The position numbers were made by a program, and so were the translations under genes. A stretch of 64,000 nucleotides of DNA from Blastococcus sp. TF02A-26 (GTDB lineage Bacteria > Actinomycetota > Actinomycetes > Mycobacteriales > Geodermatophilaceae), in NCBI RefSeq assembly GCF_003319125.1, contig NZ_QOHG01000016.1, positions 52,716 to 116,715 of the forward strand, given 5' to 3'. Below, piece by piece: positions 58,601 to 64,000 of this stretch. A model generated the notes under the pieces. The model was given only the letters and a program-made list of their open reading frames with translations, made no database searches and was not told where the DNA came from. Numbering within the stretch: the first letter of the stretch is position 1; each line of letters starts with the position of its first letter.

Positions 58601-61146
58601 GGGCGCTGGCCGACCCGGCCGAGCAGCTGCACGCCGCCGCCCTCCGGTACGCCGACGCGCTACGGGTCGCCGCTGACCACCGCCTGGATGCCACGACTGC
58701 AGAAGAACTGGAGAACGCGGCTGAGCGGATGCACGCCGGGCTGACCTGTGCGTCGGCGTGGCCGGCGCTGCGCGGACACCTGGCGCTGCTCGCGCTCACC
58801 GGCGCCGACCCTGTCGCCGTCCTGAGGACGACGGTCGAGGCGCGGGAACTGAATACGGCGAACGACCCCGCTGCCGTCCTCGACCAACGGCTGCCCGAGT
58901 TCGGCCCCGCCGGCCCGCTGCCGTGGCTGCCCGGCATCCCGGCGGCCCTGGCCGACGATTCGCGGTGGGGGCCCTACCTGACCGCCCGCGCCGACCACGT
59001 CACCGCCTGCGGGGCACGGGTCGCCTCCGCCGCGACCGAGATGACCGCGGCCACTGCGCCGGTCTGGGCCCAGCGCCTGCTGGGCCTCGACCACGAGGGA
59101 CTGCGGGCCGACCTCGCCGTCTGGCGCGCAGCACTCGCCGTTCCCGACAGCGACCGGCGCCCCACCGGACCTTCCCGGCGGCCAGCTGCGGAACGCCGAT
59201 CCCAGACGCGACTGGACGAGGCGGTGACCGCCGCCGCTCCCGCCCGGGACAGCTCGGTGTGGGCGGCGCTCGCCGACAGCATCGAACCCCGCATCCGACG
59301 CGACGAGCACTGGCCGGTCCTCGCCGACCGGCTGGCCGCCGCGGACCGCGCCGGTCTCGATGCCGCCGGCATGCTCGCCGCCGTCGCCGCACAGCGTCCC
59401 CTGCCCGACGACCTACCCGCCGCGGCCCTGTGGTGGCGGCTGGCCCCCCACGTCGCCCCGGCCACCGTTCCCGCGGCGCCGGGCGCGACCAGACCGCGCC
59501 CGGACTGGTGCCCCACCCTGGTGGGCCGGCTGCCCGATGAGCAGGCCCGGCGTGTACTGGCCGACCCCGCGTGGCCCGCGCTGGTCGCCGCCGTCACTAC
59601 CGGCCTCCGCACCGGCTGGTCCCCCGCCGACCTGCTCACCGCCGCATTCGCCGGGCTGCCACCCGCGGTGACCGGCGACGCGGCCGGACTGGCCGAGGCG
59701 CTGGTCTTCCGGATTGCCGCCCTCACCGACCCAGCCCCCGTGCATCACCCGGAACCCCTGCCCGCCGATCTGCAGCCACCCGACGACGCGCACCTGCTGC
59801 CGCCCGTGCCCGCCCCCACGACCGCCACCGACCCGGCGGACGTGCCGCGCGGCGACGAGGACGCGCCGTTCGACCCCGACTACGACACCCCTCCCCCGGC
59901 GGCGCCGCCGCGGTACCTCACGCCGGACCCGTTCACCCTCACCAGCGCGCTCGATGCCGCCGACGACGCGGACTACCTGCTCGAGCAGCACTTCTGGGCC
60001 ACCGCCGTCGTCGGCCGCGACCGGCTCATCGAGCTCAACACCCAGGCCGCCGCCTTCTTCACCGACCACTACTCCGACGCCTGGGCACCGGGCTACCTGC
60101 ACGACCGGCTGGGCACCGACCTCACCGCCGATCCTCGCTTCACCCCCGGCTACGCCCCCGCCGGCTGGACCACGCTCGTGGATTCACTGCGTGGCCTCGG
60201 CGCCACCGACACCGAACTGGTCGCCGCCGGCCTCGCCCAGCACGCCCGCACCGGAACACTGATCGACCGGTTCCGCGACCGGCTCACCTTCCCGATCCAT
60301 GACGCCGACGGCGCCATCGTCGGCTTCATCGCCCGCCGCAACCCCACCGCAGCCGACGACGGACGCGCCGGACCCAAATACCTCAACACCCCGGGCACCG
60401 ACCTCTACCGCAAGGGCGAGCACCTGTTCGGGCTCCACGAGACCCGAGTCGCGCTCACCGGCGGAGCCACCTCAGCCCTCGTCGAGGGACCACTGGACGC
60501 GATCGCCCTCACCCTGGCCGGTGCCGGACACACGGTCGGCGTCGCCACCCTCGGTACCGCGCTCACCGACCGACAAGCCGACCTCCTCGGCCACTACATC
60601 CGCGACGACGGTCCCGGCATCCTCGTGGCCACCGACAACGACCCGGCCGGTCAACAGGCCGCCGAGCGCATCTACTGGCAGCTCACCAGCCGCGGCGACG
60701 ACCCGCGCCGCCTTGCCCTACCCGAAGGGCTCGATCCCGCCGACCTCGTTCACCGTGACGGCGCCACAGGGCTGCGGAGAGCCATCGGCTCCTCACGCAG
60801 CCTCGCCGACATCCTGCTCGACGCGCGCCTCACCCCGGCCTCGCGCGACTGCAGCACGTCGGAACTGCAGGCGACGGTGCGTCACTTGGCCGCCATTATC
60901 GTCGCTCTGCCACCCAGTCGGTGGCTGGCACGCATCGACAGGGTCACCGAGGCCCTCGGCCTGCCGCCCGGCAGCGTCCACAGGGCTGTGGTCGACGCCG
61001 ACCCACACACCTCGGCGCCTCGTAGGAGCACGGCCGGACCTCAACGGACGTCCCGCTCGACGCCCCGAAGCGAAGACTCCATACAGACGGCCCATGCGCG
61101 ACAGGCGGCGCAGGGCAGCCCGCCCGACCTGCATCTCCTCCGGTAA
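55651..61146 (+). CDS. MobF relaxase-helicase fused to a DnaG-like Toprim primase module
   Basis: An 1831-aa conjugation protein. Residues about 1-400 are a TrwC/TraI relaxase: N-terminal tyrosines in 'GDGYTYLTRQV' and 'LGDYYSQRGES', and metal histidines in 'HRDSRAGDPDLHSHVAV' (258, 269, 271). Residues about 580-950 are an SF1 helicase: 'APAGAGKTTALATLA' (599 on), 'VVVDEAGMAGT', and 'VALSRGR'. After an Ala/Pro-rich linker, residues about 1470-1720 resemble DnaG: 'RFRDRLTFPIHDADG' (1540), Toprim 'VEGPLDAIAL' (1611) and 'ATDNDPAG' (1660-1667). A CHC2 zinc-finger is absent. It would nick, unwind and perhaps prime transferred DNA. ATG 55651, or the GTG just before it, starts the conserved 'MTLHKLTAGDGY'. 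Confidence 0.9.
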   Translation: MTLHKLTAGDGYTYLTRQVAAFDATERGHTGLGDYYSQRGESPGRWAGNGLAGFSGVSAGQPVAEDQMKLLFGEGRHPDALRLEREALARGQAPQEARAAAALGRAFYLFTPQADGFRARCSEEFAAFNTARGQPPTAPVPDGDRARIRSDLARVMFAEAYGRAPRDARELSGFLARVSRPATTAVAGYDLTFSPVKSVSALWALAPREVAEQVEAAHAAAVADALSWLEANASFTRLGTDGVRQVETTGLIAAVFTHRDSRAGDPDLHSHVAVSNKVQTRDGHWRALDGRVLHKAAVAASERYDTRLEAHLVTRLRLRFADRPGATPGRRTVREIVGMEAALLTAWSSRRRDIDARRAVLAGDFQRDHGRPPTAVEAIALAQQATLETRGPKHEPRSLTEQRAAWRREAAAVLGGPDRITRMLGRVLGARGSPRPGVTGAWVRSAAVRVLSTVSEARATWQVWHVRAEAERLVRGAALAPDDVDVAVTRVTEGALSLALSVPLGESEPVVEPPELRRSDGASVYTVAGARLYTSKAVLDAEALLMGAAGRSDGRRADPATVELALLEAAANGADLNPGQAQLVRELAGSGARVQLALAPAGAGKTTALATLARAWTAGGGKVLGLAPSAVATAGLRDSLKAPCDTLAKLIWCLDAEQAPDWMAGIGPSTLVVVDEAGMAGTRELARAVEYVLGRGGSVRLAGDHQQLTSVAAGGVLAEIAATHGAVTLTQLVRFTDAAEAAATVAVRDGDTLGLGFYLDSGRVHVGDLAACAEQAYAAWAADSARGMDALLLAATRDLVTQLNQRAQADRLAGAASSPGAEVELADGTRAGTGDPVITRANNRRLPITATEWVKNGDRFTVQGVGRDGALDVVHTGTGRRITLPAGYVAEHVQLGYATTVHGAQGVTADVCHTVLTGGESRQLLYVALSRGRVANHLYVATVGDGDPHSIVTPAAVSPPTATDLLAGMLARDGAQTSAAGARRALADPAEQLHAAALRYADALRVAADHRLDATTAEELENAAERMHAGLTCASAWPALRGHLALLALTGADPVAVLRTTVEARELNTANDPAAVLDQRLPEFGPAGPLPWLPGIPAALADDSRWGPYLTARADHVTACGARVASAATEMTAATAPVWAQRLLGLDHEGLRADLAVWRAALAVPDSDRRPTGPSRRPAAERRSQTRLDEAVTAAAPARDSSVWAALADSIEPRIRRDEHWPVLADRLAAADRAGLDAAGMLAAVAAQRPLPDDLPAAALWWRLAPHVAPATVPAAPGATRPRPDWCPTLVGRLPDEQARRVLADPAWPALVAAVTTGLRTGWSPADLLTAAFAGLPPAVTGDAAGLAEALVFRIAALTDPAPVHHPEPLPADLQPPDDAHLLPPVPAPTTATDPADVPRGDEDAPFDPDYDTPPPAAPPRYLTPDPFTLTSALDAADDADYLLEQHFWATAVVGRDRLIELNTQAAAFFTDHYSDAWAPGYLHDRLGTDLTADPRFTPGYAPAGWTTLVDSLRGLGATDTELVAAGLAQHARTGTLIDRFRDRLTFPIHDADGAIVGFIARRNPTAADDGRAGPKYLNTPGTDLYRKGEHLFGLHETRVALTGGATSALVEGPLDAIALTLAGAGHTVGVATLGTALTDRQADLLGHYIRDDGPGILVATDNDPAGQQAAERIYWQLTSRGDDPRRLALPEGLDPADLVHRDGATGLRRAIGSSRSLADILLDARLTPASRDCSTSELQATVRHLAAIIVALPPSRWLARIDRVTEALGLPPGSVHRAVVDADPHTSAPRRSTAGPQRTSRSTPRSEDSIQTAHARQAAQGSPPDLHLLR

Positions 61147-61167
61147 TGGTTCGTCATCCGAGACATC

Positions 61168-61220
61168 CACTGACGCCGAGATGAGGGCGATGTGTGACCC
61201 GACTGACCACACCGTCAGTG
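61168..61220. promoter_or_regulatory. ACTGAC repeat operator upstream of the DUF3800 gene
   Basis: CACTGACG (61168-61175) is the inverse of CGTCAGTG (61213-61220). ACTGAC (61202-61207) with GTCAGT (61214-61219) is a perfect 6-6-6 palindrome inside it. It lies 48 bp before the next start. Probable operator; the regulator is not identified. Confidence 0.45.
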
Positions 61221-61268
61221 ATCATGTGAGTACGTAAGACACGGGCACGGGCGAGATAGTGTGCGGCG

Positions 61269-62081
61269 GTGAGTGGCGGGCGAGGACCTGGCGGACGTGC
61301 CGGGGAGGCAGGCGTCCTCAAACAGGATCACCGCTGCGCCACCGCCTTCCTCGATGAGAGCGGTGCGATCCCAAAGGATCAGATCTTCGGGGTCGGGCTC
61401 CTCAAGGCTCCCGAGCCGTCGCGCCTGTTACGAGCTCTCCAGAAGGAGCGCGACCGCTACCACTGGTACAAGGAGTTCAAGTTCTCGGACGTGACCGTGA
61501 AGGTCCTTCCGATGATGAAGTCGATCGTGGACGTCGCGTTACAACCCGGCTTGACGGAGTTCTGGTGCTTCATCGCCGACAGGCACGAAGCCGACCCCAT
61601 CGAACGTTTCGGTTCGGCATGGGGCGCCTACGGGAAGCTGGCGGAGCAACTGGTCACAGGGGCGATCCACCCCGACGGCGAGTTGGTGTCGATCCTGGCC
61701 GACAACTACTCGACACCCGACACGATCCTGTTCGAGGAGGAACTGAAGCGAAGCGTGAACCGCCGCCTCGCCCGGCTGGCCGTAACATCTGTGTGCCGAC
61801 TCGACTCCAAGGCGGCCGACGGCTTACAGATGGCCGACATCCTCACGTCGGCCGTGGCGTTCGAGTTCCGCGCCGCTCTCGGCTTTGCCTCGCCGACCTC
61901 CCCTAAGGGTCAGTTGGCCGCCCACGTCCGACAGCGCCTAGGAGCAACGAGCTGCCTCAGCGGCTGGCGGAATGCCGCTCACAGTGTCGCGCTCTACGAG
62001 CACGGCTCTTGGACGCCTCCACCCCCACGGAGGAAAGTCTCGCGGCGCGGCGTTGCCCCACGGCAACCCGGCGCTATATAG
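61269..62081 (+). CDS. DUF3800 protein
   Basis: A 270-aa protein with the DUF3800 pattern: 'ATAFLDESGAIPKDQIFGVGLL' (Asp-Glu-Ser-Gly motif), 'KEFKFSDVT', and 'RLDSKAADGLQMADILTSAVAFEF' (the Q-x-A-D motif). DUF3800 has an RNase-H-like fold and is often found in mobile or defence DNA; its activity is unknown. GTG at 61269 is the only start in frame, so the first about 25 residues may not be real. GC content is lower than the chromosome. Confidence 0.8.
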   Translation: MSGGRGPGGRAGEAGVLKQDHRCATAFLDESGAIPKDQIFGVGLLKAPEPSRLLRALQKERDRYHWYKEFKFSDVTVKVLPMMKSIVDVALQPGLTEFWCFIADRHEADPIERFGSAWGAYGKLAEQLVTGAIHPDGELVSILADNYSTPDTILFEEELKRSVNRRLARLAVTSVCRLDSKAADGLQMADILTSAVAFEFRAALGFASPTSPKGQLAAHVRQRLGATSCLSGWRNAAHSVALYEHGSWTPPPPRRKVSRRGVAPRQPGAI

Positions 62082-62128
62082 TGCCGTCATCGGGTGTGGG
62101 CCCCTGGCCTAACAGCCCGTGACTTACG

Positions 62129-62162
62129 GAGACCGGCTCAGTCGTCTGACTGAGCCGGTCTC
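62129..62162. terminator. Strong bidirectional terminator
   Basis: A perfect 15-bp stem (62129-62143 with 62148-62162), 4-nt loop, followed by TTGTCGTTT on the plus strand. It serves the DUF3800 gene and, in the other sense, the 70-aa gene. Confidence 0.85.
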
Positions 62163-62290
62163 TTGTCGTTTGAGCCCTTGGCGTCCTTGGAGGCTAGCTC
62201 GTCGTCCGGCCGCACCGCGAGCAGTGCTCCAGCGCCTCCTCGGGGTCAAGCCAGTGAGGGTGACCCGCTCGTCCCGATTGCGGCGTTCGG

Positions 62291-62503
62291 TCACGCCGTT
62301 GCCAACTCCTGCACAGCGTCCAGGGGCCACGGGAGACCGTCAGCCTCGTCGCCAACCGCCTGAGACCGCCGCCACTCCGCCTCGGTGCAGACCCACACCA
62401 CGGGGAAGTCCCGCCCCTGCATCGGGGCGCCCAGCGCACGCAACTCGATGGTGCCTCCGCCCGCTGTCGTCGCCTTCAGGACGTCGCCGCGCTCGATTGC
62501 CAT
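62291..62503 (-). CDS. Hypothetical 70-aa protein
   Basis: A small protein 'MAIERGDVLKATTAGGGTIE...' with two or three strands and a helix ('TEAEWRRSQAVGDEADGLP'). I do not recognise it. The start is ATG with no strong ribosome site. It is divergent from the DUF5343 gene across 121 bp and ends 128 bp before the shared terminator. Codon use is mixed, so it may be horizontally acquired. Confidence 0.55.
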   Translation of the reverse strand: MAIERGDVLKATTAGGGTIELRALGAPMQGRDFPVVWVCTEAEWRRSQAVGDEADGLPWPLDAVQELATA

Positions 62504-62624
62504 AACCCCACGGTCCGCCCTGCCACAGGATCTGTGAAGAAAAATCCTCCGACGACGCGCTTACGGCAGATCGGTATGGCAGACTGTCGGCGACGGCCAG
62601 CGACCTTCCGGAAGGGGCATCGGC

Positions 62625-63371
62625 GTGGAGCCACAGAGCCCGGAATTCAAGCCCCCGTACATGTCCTTCCAGACTTTCTGGAAGTTCACCGAGGAGCTAG
62701 CGAACAAGCCGCTGCCGCCGCGCATCGACCGTTCGTTGATGAGCGGCAAGTCGGGCACGGATCAGGCAAACCTGACGAGCGCACTGGTGAGCTTCGGACT
62801 CATGGAGCCCGATGGCACCGTAACTAGTCGCCTCCAGCAGTTCGCGAGCGGCGACCAGGACGACCGGAAGAAGATGCTCGCCGAGATGGTGGAGGAGTTC
62901 TACCCCCGGCAGTTGGCCGTCTCGGCGGCCAACGCCACCAGCAATGCTCTGCATGACAGCTTCCGTGACTCCTTCGGCCTCTCATCGCCCGAGACTCGTC
63001 GGAAGTGCGAGACCTTCTTCCTGCACGCGCTGCGTCTTGCCGACCTTCCGTTCAGTCATCACTTCCCGCAGATCCGATCTGGCTCTGGGGGACCCGGGGT
63101 ACCGAAGAAGCGCCCCGCTCGCAAAAAGCCGGCCGCGGCGACAGCGTCGCCGCCTATCCGGGAGACGTTCCAGGAGCCTGATGACGACCCCGCCGAACGC
63201 GATGGGTCAGGCGTCTACAAGCAGGCGGTGACCCTTCGAACCGGCGGCACGATGACGCTCTCTGTCAGCGTCAACCCGCTGACGCTGCGCGGTGCAGACC
63301 GGGACTTCTTCTACCAGATCGTGGACGCCCTCGCGGACTACGCCGAGGGCTCCGAGGACCCCCAGCCATGA
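62625..63371 (+). CDS. DUF5343 family protein
   Basis: A 248-aa protein. Residues 10-150 fit DUF5343: 'PPYMSFQTFWKFTEELANKPLPPRIDRSLM', 'LTSALVSFGLMEPDGTVTSRLQQFA' and 'DDRKKMLAEMVEEFYPRQL'. A basic Pro/Lys/Ala linker ('PKKRPARKKPAAATASPP', about 166-183) leads to a C-terminal beta segment ('TLRTGGTMTLSVSVNPLTLRGADRDFF'). The function of the family is unknown; it occurs in mobile and defence contexts. The start GTG 62625 keeps the conserved N-terminus. A hairpin follows 54 bp downstream. Confidence 0.8.
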   Translation: MEPQSPEFKPPYMSFQTFWKFTEELANKPLPPRIDRSLMSGKSGTDQANLTSALVSFGLMEPDGTVTSRLQQFASGDQDDRKKMLAEMVEEFYPRQLAVSAANATSNALHDSFRDSFGLSSPETRRKCETFFLHALRLADLPFSHHFPQIRSGSGGPGVPKKRPARKKPAAATASPPIRETFQEPDDDPAERDGSGVYKQAVTLRTGGTMTLSVSVNPLTLRGADRDFFYQIVDALADYAEGSEDPQP

Positions 63372-63424
63372 GCTGGGTGGACGGCATCGCCATGACGAAG
63401 GAGATGGTCATGAGGAGGGCCTGA

Positions 63425-63464
63425 GCCCCCGCCGCCAGCGCCTTTAGAGAGGAGCGGCGGGGGC
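63425..63464 (+). terminator. Terminator after the DUF5343 gene
   Basis: GCCCCCGCCGC (63425-63435) pairs perfectly with GCGGCGGGGGC (63454-63464), 18-nt loop. Confidence 0.7.
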
Positions 63465-63633
63465 CAAGCGGTGGCCCGGCTGGGGTGCGGTCAACACCCT
63501 GGCCGGGTCATCGGCACGGGCCGGGGCATGGTTGCCAGGAGCGCCCCTTGAAAGGTCTCCCCGCGGGTCCGATCCCACCCGTCCGGTCCGCCGGTGATCC
63601 TAGTCCGTCAGTGGCTTGTAGGTCAGCCGCCGT

Positions 63634-63873
63634 CTACCCGTCTGGGCGATAAGGCTGTGCATCCGCGGGGTCGGATGCGAGGTTGCGCTCGATCGCGCCG
63701 AGGTGGTTCATCAGCGCGGAGTGGTCGTCAAGCAACGTGCGAGTCGAGAGCCGGAGCGCGATCCCTCTGTGCGCACGTCCCGTGCGGGGATCGGCTATCG
63801 GGACGGTGGGATCTGTCGCGGCGAGTGGAGCAGCCGGATCCCGCTGCTGTCGCGGTCGACGGCGGTGGCACGA
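63634..63873 (-). pseudogene. Coding-like fragment without a start
   Basis: The minus-strand frame between stops at 63634-63636 and 63874-63876 has strong third-position GC and reads like protein ('LSTRTLLDDHSALMNHLGAIERN', 'SDPADAQPYRPDG'), but no ATG or GTG exists in it (one TTG mid-way). It is in the same frame as the partial gene to its right, separated by a single TAG. It may be the 3' part of a broken gene or a gene with a frameshift. The sequence is not recognised. The gap 63465-63633 shows nothing. Confidence 0.4.
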
Positions 63874-63999
63874 CTAAGCCTCGATCCACCGACGGACCTG
63901 GGCGCGCCCGGTGAGGTCCGGCGGAGTGGCCGCGGTGGTGCCGGGGCGTGAGGAAGTCGCCGGTCTGCCCGGCTTTCCACGGAGTCCTCGGTCGTCGGG
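63874..63999 (-). CDS. Possible 3' end of a gene entering from the right
   Basis: The last 41 codons of a minus-strand frame ending in TAG at 63874-63876. It is Pro/Thr-rich, then '...PPDLTGRAQVRRWIEA' at the C-terminus, with good GC bias at the third position. The start is outside the window. Not recognised, and it may be continuous with the fragment at 63634-63873 if the TAG is an error. Confidence 0.35.
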   Translation of the reverse strand, partial: PDDRGLRGKPGRPATSSRPGTTAATPPDLTGRAQVRRWIEA

Positions 64000-64000
64000 G

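Noticed and set aside
62119..62505. Plus-strand open frame downstream of the DUF3800 gene
   Set aside because: It begins inside the terminator hairpin and is the antisense of the 70-aa gene.
63540..63600. Resemblance to the tRNA-Gly 3' end (GGTCCGATCCC...ACCCGTCC) as a possible right attachment site
   Set aside because: Too many gaps and mismatches against GGTTCGATCCCGGTCACCCGCTCC, and no cloverleaf can be folded; chance similarity is likely.

Overview
The window is typical of a very GC-rich actinobacterium: strong G/C preference at third codon positions, many GTG starts, overlapping 4-bp stop/start junctions (GTGA, ATGA), a paired clpP1-clpP2, the folC-DUF4233-ndk block, a MobF relaxase and mycothiol-type enzyme families. 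Gene content and style suggest Geodermatophilaceae (Blastococcus, Geodermatophilus or Modestobacter) or a close relative. That placement is inference; no rRNA is present to confirm it.

Bases 1-45.9 kb are ordinary chromosome. In order: the end of selD; an MDR oxidoreductase and a small barrel protein; an HTH/Clp-N pair with a clear operator; MOSC and lepA; rpsT; holA-comEC-comEA; a DegV protein; a histidine phosphatase, rsfS and nadD; a VWA/MoxR pair; proA; a MarR regulator divergent from a DinB-like gene; def, proB, obgE, rpmA and rplU; RNase E/G; a radical-SAM pair; two acyl-CoA dehydrogenases; ndk; folC and valS; a DUF2236 protein; a DUF559 protein; clpX, clpP2, clpP1 and tig; then tRNA-Pro and tRNA-Gly. 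Much of this is ribosome biogenesis, translation and protein quality control. Several genes are translationally coupled and closed by strong GC hairpins.

From the 3' end of tRNA-Gly(UCC) at about 46 kb to the right edge, the content changes to accessory DNA with lower and uneven GC, poorer coding density and remnants. It holds a single-chain Type ISP restriction-modification enzyme (1592 aa), a two-gene operon (PD-(D/E)XK-like nuclease plus an unrecognised 478-aa protein), an IS110-family transposon, a very large MobF relaxase-helicase fused to a DnaG-like Toprim primase module, a DUF3800 protein, a 70-aa protein, a DUF5343 protein, and coding-like debris at the right edge. I read this as an integrated mobilizable element or defence island that used tRNA-Gly as its attachment site. 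No integrase, coupling protein or type IV secretion gene is in view, so the element either continues beyond the window or is decayed.

The most interesting items are the unrecognised nuclease/478-aa operon beside the Type ISP enzyme, the relaxase-helicase-primase fusion, the perfect operator with a predicted leaderless promoter before the HTH/Clp-N pair, a comEC reading frame with no stop until deep inside holA, a sixfold 16-bp degenerate tandem repeat upstream of nadD, and a perfect 20-bp inverted repeat at 29.46 kb.
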